A model generated the notes under the pieces. It saw nothing but the letters and a program-made list of their open reading frames with translations, made no database searches and was not told the DNA's origin. The translations under genes and the position numbers were made by a program. From Cladobotryum mycophilum (lineage: Eukaryota > Ascomycota > Sordariomycetes > Hypocreales > Hypocreaceae): DNA of 64,000 bases. Within the stretch, counting starts at the first letter, position 1. Every line of letters begins with the position of its first letter. Positions 31,558 through 43,349 of the stretch are shown here, piece by piece. Location: contig JAVFKD010000002.1 of NCBI GenBank assembly GCA_036429605.1, forward strand, positions 1,674,001-1,738,000. Reading direction: 5' to 3'.

Positions 31558-31911
31558 AGGAGAAATGGGGGCGCACCTATCTCTGCATTCCCAGGTGGAA
31601 GTGTGTGCGTTGTTGGGCAAGCAAGGGCACAGAATGGTAAGCGACCGTGTTTCGTTTGTGAAAATGAATGGATAGTGACTTGCTGCATGTCAAACCGCTC
31701 CCCTACATCTTCAATGTATACCCTACGTGTCAGTGAATGGTGGCTCTATGCGTTCGTTTCTACCATTTATTCTAGTCAAGCAAAAAGATTCGACCACTGG
31801 GTATAAAGTGTAGCTAAAGGGATAATCTCTTATGAACCATCATCCCACCAAAAACAGAAGAGCCCCTGGCATATCCTACCGGGTGAGAGCCGCCGCATAT
31901 CTTGAACCAAA
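31558..31911. other. intergenic
   Basis: About 350 bp without recognisable features, upstream of an acidic-protein gene. Confidence 0.4.
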
Positions 31912-32704
31912 ATGGTAGCATCTGAGACGAAGCCAGAGTCCCACCATGGCGACGATGAGGAGCAGCTCGACCTACCAAACGACGATGGGGAAAATGAGGC
32001 CCAGACAGCAGGTACATCATCAAGCGAGATATTCAAAAACCACCTATAACCTTGTGCCATCATTTCTGACCGTGGGTACAGATGCGGCAGCTGATGAGTG
32101 CTTGTCTACAAGCCAGTCCTCCGACAGTTTTGACTGCTCGGTAGAATGTTACGTCCCCAACTGCAGAGTCGAGGCGGAACTGCGTCACACGCCCCTGATA
32201 TGTGGCTACCCAAACTCCCCGAGCCCTCGGATCCATAATTGGGGGACTATCCGCGACAATCTGGAGCCGTCTTGCGTCGACCCATGGGATTGGCTTGCAC
32301 AAATAGAAGATGATCCGCTTGATGCCGAGATCTTCCAACCTGAAGAAGAGACTCCTCCTCGAGACCAAACGCCTTCGGAACCAGAACGGGATCCCAGAGA
32401 ACAAAAGACCAACCGCCAAAACGAAGACTCCGAATACGACTCTGAGGAATGTGAAACTCTTCTGGGCCCGAGAGCGAGAAAAGGACGTTGGTCCATCGCA
32501 TCGTCAAGAACACTCGGCCGCTCCGAGGTTGACGAGTCGGTTGCCGAGATGGAGCCAACCATCACTGTGAAGAAGGAAATCGATGAGATTTCACAAATCA
32601 GCGAGTCATCACACGGTGATATGGAGGGCGGCCTGGTGGAAGCGGGCAAAGACGAAGAGAAGAGCATTCCTGATGTGCTCTACCAAGATGACGACCCTTT
32701 CTAG
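31912..32704 (+). CDS. acidic, probably disordered protein of unknown function
   Basis: Exons 31912-32011 and 32082-32704 close in frame to 240 aa. The 70-nt intron has GTACAT, a TTCTGAC branch site and TACAG. The protein is rich in Asp, Glu, Ser and Pro, with a short Cys-containing stretch (FDCSVECYVPNC) near residue 60 and a Trp-containing segment (DPWDWLAQIEDD) in the middle. The C-terminal third is low-complexity and acidic with SQISESS-type phosphorylatable runs. There is no signal peptide or membrane segment. I do not recognise a family. The single intron that restores frame supports it being a real gene. Confidence 0.6.
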
Positions 32705-32916
32705 ATGGAACGTGTAAGAAGAAGTATCGAGTTCGATTGCACATTTACTCGCGAGCCATTTCAGAATCATGTATTAGGTACCACATCATAAAGCTTAACC
32801 ATCTCATCTCGCAAGTCCAATTCACGCTTTCCCATCCGTCCAAACTCCCATAAAGACTCCCCAATCCCCTCTCCCTCGTACAATCCACCTCAACCCATCT
32901 CATTTCACTCTCGCTC

Positions 32917-33273
32917 TCACTCACTATCATCATCCAAAACCTCCTTCTTCGGCTGCTGCTGCGGCGGCCTCGGCGGGAACTTCATCCCCCTATTCCCATC
33001 ATTAGGCTCCGCGCTGGGCCCCCACCCCCCGTACCCTCCCGCCGCCGCCACGCCCCCAAACCCGGACGCCGGCCCCACGGAGATCTTCCCGGCGAGCTGG
33101 TTCTTGCCCACGCCGGGCTGGGTCTCGGCCCAGGTGTTGAGCTCGTCGCGGGTCATGCCCGTGTACTTTTTGATGTCCTCGTCGCTGGGGCCCTTGCCGC
33201 GCTTCTTCTCCTGCCAGGCCATGTAGAGCGACTTTTTGGTTTCGCCGCTGTCGGTGGATTGGGAGGAGCCCAT
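32917..33273 (-). CDS. small putative N-myristoylated protein of unknown function
   Basis: A single exon encodes 118 aa beginning MGSSQSTDSGE, which fits the N-myristoylation rule (Gly2, Ser6). The N-terminal half is compact and charged (WQEKKRGKGPSDEDIKKYTGMTRDELNTWAE), likely helical. The C-terminal half is Gly- and Pro-rich (GGVAAAGGYGGWG, then PPRPPQQQPKK) and probably disordered. It looks like a conserved short fungal protein but I cannot assign a function. The presumed promoter holds a long TA/GA microsatellite about 120 bp upstream of the start. Confidence 0.7.
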   Translation of the reverse strand: MGSSQSTDSGETKKSLYMAWQEKKRGKGPSDEDIKKYTGMTRDELNTWAETQPGVGKNQLAGKISVGPASGFGGVAAAGGYGGWGPSAEPNDGNRGMKFPPRPPQQQPKKEVLDDDSE

Positions 33274-33395
33274 GGTGATGGTGGTGTAGTTTTTGTGTAA
33301 GTTGGGAGTTTTGACGATTGTATATGTGTTGGTTTTGTAGGTATACAGTATACTGTTTAACGATTTTGTAAAACAAAAAGAGATGATTGATCGTG

Positions 33396-33458
<63 letters not shown>

Positions 33459-34284
33459 AAGTCACACGTCCAAATCAGAAGGATTACTGGACGTAAGAAT
33501 AAAGAATGTGTGGTGGGCCTATTTGCGGCTGATATTCCCCAGTTCAACAAAATCCAACAAAAGCAGCCCAGACCAGGTATGCACGCACAGCCGGCTTCTA
33601 AGTTGGTTCGTTCATGTATTATGTACAATCCTTTCAAACGAACCCCAGCCTCAAATCGACGCTATGGCGTCACACGGTTCACGATGGTCACAGATGGCCC
33701 CCAAGCAGCACCAAACACATGGACTGTTTTTGCCAGGGGGAGGGTTAGTAGTTCCCGTCCTCTCTCTCCACCTCAGCCACCTCCCACCACGTCTCCCAAG
33801 AGCCTATCTGAATGCCTTGGGGAAGGAATGTTTGTTTACACGTCACGCGCATAGCTTTCATTTAAACGGATGAGGCTGTGCCTGAGCCTAGAACGTCTGT
33901 TCTACTTTCATTCCACCCAACATCTTAAATAAGTATCATGCATGCGCGATGAGTCACAATGGGCACATCTAGAGGTCTCAATACCCTCCCTCGGATCGAT
34001 GGGGCGGGCCGATTCACCGAATGGCAAAATTATTCTTTTGAATCCTGATTGCGTTCGTGTCTTCCTATTATAATGACCAAAAAAAGCTCAGCCTCCAGGG
34101 TACTATAGTTTAGCCAATTCGCGTGTTCAAACGCCACCAGCGCCCGACTCGAGTGCCAGTGCGGAAACAATGCCGCCGTCAGTTTCTACCCAAGCGAATG
34201 GAGGATGGAAAAGCTTGGCGAACATTGAATGTTTTCCATCCATCCAATTACCGCTTGGTTTGAACGAGGGGGAACTTGTTTTGT
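33274..34284. other. intergenic
   Basis: About 1 kb with no supported gene. It contains the TA/GA microsatellite at 33396-33455 and the 3' flank of the aspartic protease gene. Confidence 0.5.
33396..33455. repeat. (TA)n(GA)n compound microsatellite
   Basis: About 10 TA units run directly into about 20 GA units. It lies roughly 120-180 bp upstream of the start of the MGSSQS protein gene on the minus strand, so it may affect promoter spacing or expression. Confidence 0.9.
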
Positions 34285-35762
34285 TTAAGCATGTTCCGCC
34301 ATCTGGAGAGTCTTGTTTCCGCCGTTGAAGACGACAAACTGCGACTTGAAGAAGATGTCACCATAGACACCCAAGCCACCTTGGTTCGTCGCCTGCAATC
34401 CACCAAAGCAAGCTGCAAAGTCACAAAAATGTCAGTTGATTCATTACATCCAAATAATAAAAAATAAAAAATAAAGAATAAAAAATTAGAAGCGAGGGAG
34501 GGGGGGGTTGACGTACTGTTACCCTGCACCGGCGCAAAGTTGATATCCTCACCCTTCACTCGCGCCATGTACACCCCGCCGATATCAAGATCCAGATCGG
34601 GCAGCTTCGCATCGCACGGGATGGTGATGCCCCCGGCCTGCGCATTGTCCTCCGCCCCCTTCACCTTGGAGTAGTAGCCCTGCACGATGGCGGGGTCCGC
34701 CAGAATCAGGGTCGTTCCCGTGTCGGCAATGGCCTGGCCGCCCTTTGTCGCGTCGTGCGGCATGCCGCCGTCGACCGCAAACTTCTCGCTGCTAAACTGC
34801 CAGAACCCCTGGCTGTCGTTGACGGGGATCGTGGCCAGGTCGCCCTTGAACTTTGAGGCGTCGACCTTGCCGAACTCGTACGACCCCGTGGCGTTCTTCT
34901 TGAGGTCGACGGTGAAGACCGGCTCGCTGAGGGAACCCATGACGTTGTCGAAGAATGTCTTTTGCTTCTTGGGCTTCACCGTGTTGAGCTTGGAGAAGGC
35001 GAGGCCCATCAGGCCGTCGTTGTTCTGGTCCTGGACGAATTGGTCCGACACGGCTGTGGCGAGCTGGACGGCCTGCTTTTGGAAAACGGCACCGCCAACG
35101 TCGACCACGTCAGTGCCCACGATGCCCTCTGCGCCAGACCCGTCTCCGTATTGGACAAGGAACTGTGCGCCACGGAGGAGAGAAAAGGTCTTGCTCTGCT
35201 TGGGATCGAAGTTCGTGTGGCCGGCGGTGATGGAAGCGTCAAGCTGAGTGTTGAACACCCAAAGATCAGAGGAGCCAGTGTCAAAGTCCAAGTTCAAAGT
35301 CTGTCCGCCAATATTGACCGGGGACAAGAACTCGACGTCGTTGTTCTCGGGCGTAGCCACAACCGAACCGGTCTGGTTCGTCGCCTGGCTCGTCGCATTG
35401 TGTCCACCCGCCGGCATGGCATGCTGCTTCTGACCCTTGCCCTTCTTGTGGTCACCCTTCTGATGACCCTTGGGACCATTCAGGAACACGCTGATGTCGT
35501 TTGTCAACCTATGGCGCGGGACGACTCTGCGGGCAGGCTTGACGGCAGTCTTTTGCGCATCGAGGGCCTTTGTCAGTCCCTGAGGCAAGGGCATGCCGAA
35601 CTTTCGGTACGCCTTTGCCAGTGCCTGGGGCCCGTTCCGGCCGGTGAAGCTGGGGTTCTTTACACGCTCGACTTTGAAGGAGCGCTTTTGAATGGACGGG
35701 GCTGCGGCGACCAGCGCAAGCAAGCCCAGGAAGAGGGTAACAAGCAGAAATCGAGACTGCAT
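34285..35762 (-). CDS. secreted pepsin-type aspartic protease (A1)
   Basis: Exons 35762-34517 and 34412-34285 encode 457 aa. The signal peptide is MQSRFLLVTLFLGLLALVAA followed by APSIQKR. A propeptide of about 120 residues includes a His/Lys/Gly-rich stretch (GHQKGDHKKGKGQKQH). The mature catalytic domain has both active-site motifs, DTGSSDLW (Asp161) and DTGTT, and the flap region VQYGDGSGAEG. Splicing joins QGN to TCFGGLQ, the second member of the C-terminal disulfide region; the last exon carries the conserved GDIFFKSQFVVF. Length and motifs match endothiapepsin or penicillopepsin relatives. It degrades extracellular protein, probably at acid pH. The only GPI-like feature would be absent, so it is likely secreted free. 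Confidence 0.95.
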
Positions 35763-37418
35763 TTTGAGTATTTTAAGGAAACGAATAGCAACCAGAGAAC
35801 GAAAAAAGGGAGAAAAAGAGAAAGAAAAAAGAATGTACAAAAAGGTCTATGAATACCACACCAGGTGGGTTTAAAGACGAATAAAGAAGCGAACGGTGTG
35901 CCGAATACTCTCCCAGAGAGTTATTGGCTGGATGAGTGAGAATGAGTGAATGAATTACAAAAGAAATGGAAAGAAGAAGGCCATTTAATAAAGAGTCGAA
36001 AGATTCGAATAACAAGGGGAAAAAAGCGAGGTTGTAATCATTCCATCAACCGCATGAGAAATCACGGAGCCCTCAAACGTCAGGGGAATTGCCCCCCCCC
36101 TTTTGCTAGATGATCCAAGTCTCCTTGCTTTCCCATAATGGGCAGCTTTGGGGAAGCCTTCTCGGACCACGCGTCTCCCGGAACAGCGGCCGCCGAGGGG
36201 TTACGCATAGCCATCACTGTCGATCAGGGAGTAATTAGTAGACGCAAGTAAGTGAAAGGCTCCCAGACATGGAGTGCATCATGAGCTAGCCGTGTGGTAG
36301 GGGGTTTCGTAGATCTCCTCCATTGTCCTTAAACAACAGCCTCGGGCCGGTGATGCCGTAATTCTGCTAGATGTGATGGATATGATGGATGAAGGGAAAA
36401 GTAAAGGCACCAACTACTACTATTTGGTGCAAACGCCTCGGCGGTTAAGTATAACCTCTCAAATGGCTTCGTGGCTGCATCTCATCAGCAATGATCCGGA
36501 ATGATGGTGAGCCAGCGCCAAGAGCTGTGATTTCTCGAGTTCGCTTATCAAAGAGCATCTATGAATTGGTTCAAGTGGTTTCGATCCTGCAGATCCAGTC
36601 ATCCTCTCACCCCCAAAAAAGAGCTCGCTCTTCTGGCGGCGTCTCAGAATTTCATCGTTTCAGACAAAAACTCAGTCACACTTGATGCGCATACCAACAA
36701 GGGTCCAAGGGTCAAAGGGGGAGGGGGTTCAAAGCAATGGATGGATGCCATCGATGCGTATCCAAAGGAAAAGAAATTAACCAAACCCATTGATTATCTA
36801 GACTATCATCTACCTAGTAGCCCAGTAATGACTGGATGACTGGATGACTGGATGGATGGATGGATGGATGGATGTGCGTGCGCCGTAGAACCCGTCTCAA
36901 GTTCCAGCGACTGGTCCTCAATGGACAAGCGCTGAAACACTCCTGGGGATTTAGCGCTCTCAAAGTCGTTTGAGGCAGCGCCCTTATGAAACCTCGCGCT
37001 ACTACCTCCTCCGTGCTCTGTCAACAAGGGCATGTCAGAATTGGAACGCGATGAAACTGGTCCTCACTTTAACCATTTGTATCCATCTAAAACCTCCAAT
37101 GTATCAATGTGATATACCTAGATTATATAATATTCCTGATCAAGGCAAGGCCTCGTGTCACAACTATCGGCCCCGTTCCCATCTGGACCTCTCAAGCCTG
37201 TTGTGCACATCATATTATTCTATCTAATAACCTCGGGGGACTCACCAAGTCTACATATATCCTTGCATCTTCAACTCAACATTCATCATGCTATATCCAC
37301 ATCTTCATCGCAGTTTCATCCCTCATATCTAATGCGTCTCATATTCTAAAACCGTACCGCTTCATCATGCGTGCAATGCCTTTATTCCAAAGGGTAAACC
37401 CTCCTCCCCAAAAGCGCC
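35763..37418. other. intergenic
   Basis: About 1.65 kb without a gene I can support. It holds the promoter of the aspartic protease, a run of nine or ten C near 36091-36100, and a GGAT tetranucleotide repeat at about 36828-36874. Confidence 0.5.
36828..36874. repeat. (GGAT)n / GACTGGAT repeat
   Basis: Three GACTGGAT units pass into about six GGAT units. It is a simple repeat in intergenic DNA. Confidence 0.85.
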
Positions 37419-38891
37419 TTACGCCCCATTCAGATACTCCCCCTTCCCAATCCTCTCGCAAAGGGCCTTGACCGTCTCAAACGCAAACTCATAATCCTTC
37501 ATATCCAGGTACACCTGGGCGCTCGTCCTGATCCAGAGCCTCTCGTGCAACCAGAACATGGGCAAAAACGTCTTGTAGTCCTCGTGAACAGTCTTTAGCG
37601 CCCAGTAATACAGCGTGTCTCTGTGTTCCGCCGGAATGACGACGTCGCCCTCCTTGGCTCCCCGGCCCTTTTCGCCAATCCAGACGGGCAGCGCGATGTT
37701 TGCCATGGCGCAATCGGTCAGGGTGCCCGCCTTGTTGTTGAGGACATATGTGCCCAGCGCATCGGCAACGTACTGGCTGCCCTTCTTGTTCAGGTCCCAT
37801 AGATAGTCCAAGATCTTCCCTTCTCCACCAAGGACATCCCGTCGGTACGCGACGGCATCCTTGACGCACCACCACGGCGAATAGTCCTTGGTGCCCACAA
37901 ACTCAAAGTTGGACGCAAAGTCTCCCTTCCCACCCGGTGGCGGCAATGATCGCGTCAACCGCTGCTGCTTCGGCATGTACCCATAGCACGTAGATAGCGT
38001 CGTAGGGAGCAGATGGTGATTCCGCACAGGGACATAGAACACCGCGCATCCAACCGGCGTATACAGCCACTTGTGGCAGTTCGACGTGAAAAAATCCGGA
38101 TCAGCCGCTCCAACGTCAAGATGCACCATGCCGATACCCTGTGCGCCGTCCACGAGACTCAGCACGCCGAGCTCCTTGCACGTCTTGACCATTTCTACCC
38201 ACGGGAACACCACGCCGGGCCGCGAGGACACAACATCAAAGACGCAGACCCGCGCGCGTTTCCCCTGAGATTCAATCTCCTCGACGGCTTCCCGGAAAAG
38301 ACTGATAATCTCATCATCCTCGAGCGGATACTCAATGGGAATCATCTTACTCGAGACTCTACCGAGGCCAAAGTAATCGACCACATAGTCAATCATGTTC
38401 CCGCACGACTCATAGATGGTAGAAAAGTAAACAATCACGTCCTTTCCGTCCTCTGCCCATTCGAGGTTGCGGAACACCGTGTTGACCGCCTCGGTAGCGT
38501 TGGTAACAAAGGCAACCGTCTCGACAGGAGCGTGAATAATCTCAGCGACAGCGGCGCGCGACTCGTCGGTCAGACCGGGGTAGCTGTAACGAAGCGCTAC
38601 ATCGGGACGAGCCTGCACATGATCTTGGTACTCGTAGAGCTTGGTTCTAATAGCCTTGGGGATACCGCCAAAGGATCCTGGGCAAGTTCAATGTTAACAT
38701 TGCCAAAAAGGTGGTGTGTGAAATGTGAGATTGAGCTGACCGTGGTTCAGGTTGACCCACGTAGGGTCAAACGAGAATTCAGACTTGAGCCCGCCGCCAA
38801 ATTCTTGGATTGACTTGACCTTAACTTGAGTTCCATCCTCTGCCAACTCATTGGCTCTGGTAGGCAACACGGTCTTTTCAATAGAGCCCAT
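37419..38891 (-). CDS. class V PLP-dependent enzyme, probable hercynylcysteine sulfoxide lyase (Egt2-like)
   Basis: Exons 38891-38741 and 38677-37419 encode 469 aa. Splicing joins NLNHG to SFGGIPKAI, the substrate-loop start typical of isopenicillin-N-epimerase-like enzymes. The PLP Schiff-base Lys is in TSNCHKWLYTP (Lys253), and the PLP-binding Asp/Gln is in SLVDGAQGIGMVHLDV. A Tyr in FSTIYESCGN (about Tyr139) sits where the catalytic Tyr of the Neurospora ergothioneine lyase Egt2 would be, and the length matches that enzyme closely. If correct, it cleaves hercynylcysteine sulfoxide to ergothioneine in the last step of antioxidant synthesis. Other class V lyases or epimerases remain possible because I cannot run an alignment. 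Cytosolic. Confidence 0.82.
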
Positions 38892-39663
38892 TGTTCAAGG
38901 TCGTAAGGTATTGAGCGCTGTAAACACAAATTGGCTGAGAAAATAACTAAGTGGAAGGGATAATATGAGATGGATAGCCCAGCCGGTGATGTGTCCCTGG
39001 TTTAAGAAGTCGAGTTTTGTGTCCTCATTTCGATCATGACAGACAGGCCGATAACCGGCTATTTCCTCGTTTTGATTGGAAACGCTCAACCACCAACTAA
39101 ATATTGCTAATGGCTACGCCAATCGTATTACCAATAAGCTATTCATGGGTGCTCCATGCAATCCAGCTGCGCAATATCCCCGCAAAATGATACTACCTAA
39201 CCCACAATCACGCCCCTCCACCGGGACTAACGATGTAAGCACGCTCGTTCTGCATTGATTGTTTGTGATAAACATCGGCTGCATGGGCAAATTGTCGGTC
39301 ACCGTGCTAAGAATGGTAAAACCGTGCGACCCGCTGATAGCCGTTGGCCAACTCACTTCTTCTTCAGACCGATAACGGCTGATAGTTTGGTGACTGAAAT
39401 CACTTGGCGCATGGCACGTTCATGAACTGAATCTTGTAATTTGTGAATGAGGTAGGGAGAAGAAAAAAAGAGTCATCCCGACTCTTTGTGAAAAACCGTA
39501 TCATAATCCCGCTATATGTATCGCTCATCATAGGTACGTGCCGTGCCCTGGGTAGAAACCTCCCTGCAAGTTATATATATAGATGCAAATCATTACTGCC
39601 CAACTCCATGATTCCAATGCTGTGTGTGACCGGTCCTGTGCGCCCGCCTAACCCTGTGCCTCA
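38892..39663. other. intergenic
   Basis: About 770 bp between the 5' end of the PLP enzyme gene and the 3' end of the sirtuin gene. No further feature recognised. Confidence 0.5.
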
Positions 39664-42531
39664 TCATCTATTAGTACTCCAGTTTGCGCCCCAGCTCATC
39701 AAGTCCCCTTCTAGACTTCGCGGCGTTGCGACGATGGCTCTGTTGACCACTGGGCTGCCCGTCTTGAGACCTGCCAATGCTAGAGCTGCGTTGGCCTCTG
39801 CCTCCTCCCTCGACGCGCCTTGTTGTTCTTGTTGATGTTGTTGAGCTAGCTGGAAGCTCTGCTCGATTCGTCTATTTGGTGCTGGCCATTGTGGTGATAA
39901 TTTGACTAGAGGATCTTCTAGGTAAAATGTCTCTGGTCGTGAAAACTTCATAGCGGCGCGCATATTAACGGACAGTGTCGCTAGAGGTCCTGCAGGAGGA
40001 CTCTTTGGCTCGATAGGCTGTGGCCTTCCGTAAGGTGACATCGGCTCGGTAACACGTTCAGGTCGCAGAGGTGGGAGCTTGAGCTCTGCCTTGGTCGGTT
40101 TGTAGCTGGCCGCACTCTGTGCAACGCTACGTCTCTTGCCGGCCGTGGGAACAGCAACCTCTTCTCCGTCAATCATCTTCCGCTTCCTAATACGGGGATT
40201 GGACTTGACGGAATAAAGTATCGAGCTAATCTCTTCTTTGGTCTCGGTCGGCGGGTTCGCTGGTGGAGTATCTTTGGCGGTCTGTTGCTTTCGGCCTCGG
40301 CCATGATTCGGGTTGAGCGTCGATGAGGTCCTCTTGGGTTTCTCTAGAGTGCCAGGCGCCGACTTGCGCGGCTGCCGTTTGGATTTTGGCTTGGGTTTTT
40401 CTTCCTTGACTTCCATTGTGACTTGAATCAGACCCTCGGAAGATACTGTTGTTATGGGGTTGGTGGTTGCGATGGGGGTGTGGCGTTGGGATGGAGGAGG
40501 TGGTTGATTTGTTATTCGGTGCAGCTCCCTGATGATTTTCAAGGTGCAGTATGCGCCGGTGAATTTGGTATCACGTAAGGCGACTGGATTGGCGGCTGGC
40601 GGTCGCTTTTTGTCTTCCTGCTCAGGCACACCGCCTGATTCACGTTTCTTCTTGGGTTTCGGAGGATCAGGGGCTTGCCACAGCTTCGGTACGCGGATTT
40701 GAAGATCAGATACCCATGCATCGCAATCCCACTGTATCCAGTAGTCAATGATGTCTCCCCAGGAGCTTTCTGGAGGTTTGGTGAAATTGACAAAAACAAC
40801 ATTGCCGCCTCTGCTGTGAACCGTTTTGGCGAATTCTCGAACCATGACCTTGAGACCGTGGACCCGCAGACTAGTGCCTAGAATAAGAAGCATATCGGGG
40901 TACAATGCCAAATCGTGCGTGACAATAGGACTTATCAGGTGCGCATTGGGGTGCTCTTCGCCATAGAGCACAATATCAGGCCTCAGTTTCCCCACACCCA
41001 ATGCTCTTTTGCCTCTCTCCTTTCTAGCCTCAGTCGCACCAACACAGTGAGGACACTCCGGCTGCTCGCCACAAAGTGTCTCCATTTCTCGATCATCATC
41101 GTCCCAGGAGCATACCTGCCCGCATTGGAAGCACCTGAGAAGCTCCAAAGAGCCGTGCAAGAATACACATTCTACTCCTGAGCGCGGGGGCTCCCGTTTC
41201 GGGAGAGGTACAATTTTGACTTCATCCGCCGGGGAGGGATCCTCTTCCTGCTTGGCGGTAATTAGAGATGGCACATTAGAATCTTCTGCAGATTCTGGTT
41301 GCGACGTCTGGCTTGTCTCGTTTCCGGACTGGCTAGGTTTTTCTGATGGGGTTGCGTCGCTGGTATTGCCACTCGATACTTCTTCCACCATTTTATTGAG
41401 CTGATTCGTGTTGGCGGTTAATTTTCGCGAGAAGCGTCCTCGGCTACCCGGCCCATCTTGTAGAGAGGTAGATAAGCCAACCTTTTCTTCGATTTGATCG
41501 ATATTTTGGGTATAGCATCGCACCAGCTTCCCACGATCCCTTAGATGGCTGATGAATTTGTGTGAGCTCGTTGGTTCAGCTTCTCTGACCTTTTGCCTCA
41601 GAGATGTTGCGAATTTGTAGAAGACGGACGTCCTTGTTGGATCGGCCCATATGGAAGCATCAAAGAGATCCTTGCCTTTCATGTTGGGTAGGTTGAGTTT
41701 ACCCGGGTTGGACGATTGCGATGCAGGGGGATTGTTGGGTGGTGTTTGACCGTCATCCACTTCCGAAGGCGTCGTGCTGCTCCTCCTACTCATGCTTCCG
41801 TTTGAGGGTGAATTCGGTTGAAAGGGGTCAAAAAGAACTGGCGGTGGTGAAGATAAGGGGGAGGAAGGAATGGCTCGGGATACGTCGGTTAAGCGCTTAT
41901 GCATATGAGGTCTTAGAGAAGATGGAGGTATCATAAAGTCTTCGGAAGGAGGTGACGATAAGGGAGATGTCGTAAGCTGTACCGCACAGGAGGGAGGCAG
42001 CTTCGGTTGAGGTGTGCTGATGCATGGTTTGTCCAGCGCGTCAGAGACCGTAATAGGAGCGTTGTGATGTTTCGTATCCACGTTCTCGCCAGCTCTAGGA
42101 AGCTCCGGTTCTTCCGAATTGGCCTCGACGCGAACCTCAATCTCTTCCCTAGTCTCTTGAGATGTACTGCTCGTATCCGGCGAACTTTCCCGTGATATCT
42201 TCCTTCGTTTCCTCGGGGGCTCGGGTTCGGCATGATCTTGGACACTCTCCTGCTTCACCGCCGGCAGAGCTGGACGCACATGTTGAGATGCAGCATCAAA
42301 TTGGGCCTGTATCAGCGAGTAGAGACCATTCTCGGAGCGAAAGTCCTGTCTCAAAGTTAGTATTGGAGCCCAGCCGTATTAGCGAACCGTGGGGCTTGGA
42401 CGAACCGGGATGCCCGAGTTTGTGCTGATACCAGCGCCAGTGACGACGACAACCTTGCGCGCCTTGAGCAAGGCATTCGCGATATCTTGTAAAACATCAT
42501 GCGAGTCTGGCTCGACGTGTTGAGTGGGCAT
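39664..42531 (-). CDS. Sir2-family NAD-dependent histone deacetylase (Hst3/Hst4-like)
   Basis: Exons 42531-42406 and 42345-39664 encode 935 aa. Splicing restores the NAD-binding motif: VVVTGAGISTNSGIP joins DFRSENGLYSLIQ. The catalytic YTQNIDQIE and LHGSLELLRC, the zinc-binding Cys pairs (CFQC and, after a spacer, CPHC), RPDIVLYGE, LILGTSLRVHG and VFVNFTK are present. A Ser/Pro-rich insertion of about 130 residues separates DFRSENGLY from the rest of the catalytic core, and the C-terminal 350 residues are basic and low-complexity. This architecture fits the Hst3/Hst4 group, which removes H3-K56 acetylation and protects genome stability. Nuclear. The alternative is another fungal sirtuin subclass. 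Confidence 0.93.
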
Positions 42532-42860
42532 CTTGGCCGATATCAAGGGGGTGTCAAGTTGAAGGAAGCCGTCGCGTCAAAGAACCGGCTGTCACGTTCC
42601 CCGCTTACGGCTCGAACCGTGCAAGTCTGGCGCGGGACCTGTTGCCGACTAAACTCAGGATATGAAGAGATTTGTCGGAAGCGAAAACAGCGCCGGCATC
42701 ATCGCGATCATGGGATAATGTCTAACGGTGATGTTCAAAGCACTGAAGGTTGCATGTATGTATGTTGATAGTGGCTGTCAGGTGCCTGTAGCTTTGAGCT
42801 GAGATTATTGGTGTGGTTCGGGCTTTGCCGATTGGCGCGCGTGTGCGACAGTTGGCTTTG

Positions 42861-42894
42861 CGTCTGTCTGTCTGTCTTGTCTTGTCTTGTCTTG
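42861..42894. repeat. (TCTG)n(TCTTG)n simple repeat
   Basis: A short run of TCTG passes into four TCTTG units in the promoter region of the sirtuin gene. Confidence 0.75.
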
Positions 42895-43349
42895 TTTTTT
42901 CCTTCTTTCCTCTCTCTCCGTGCCGACTACCTATACCTACCTAATGGGTACTTACTTACTTATGCAGTACTGTACGGGCTGTTATGGATGTCTCTGAGGG
43001 CTGCTGCATTCGCCGTCTAACCAATGGATATCTGGACGCAGCGATACCTTCTCTAGAGCTCTCGTCTAGGAAGCCCAATTATGTGTTCAGAACAATACGC
43101 GCAACATCAATACAGACAGCAGGATAACGGGCGCATCCACCAAATTAATTTTCTGCAAATGCAAAACCCGATCGATGTCGGTGAGAAACAAACCTGGAAA
43201 CTAACCTTGACGCGCGAATGATCCAACGACCGCTGCGGTCGCGGGAGTTCTGCACTCCACCCTTCTATTCGCCGTGGGCCTGATGAGAGAACCTGGACCC
43301 CGTTGACCTTGGCTGCTATCACCGAACGGTGCAGGTTTAGTGCGCTCAA

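Noticed and set aside
34962..35852. 296-aa plus-strand open frame
   Set aside because: Antisense shadow of the aspartic protease exon.
42595..42640. tRNA-like T arm on the minus strand (GGTTCGAGCC)
   Set aside because: The loop and stem sizes do not fit and no further arms are present.
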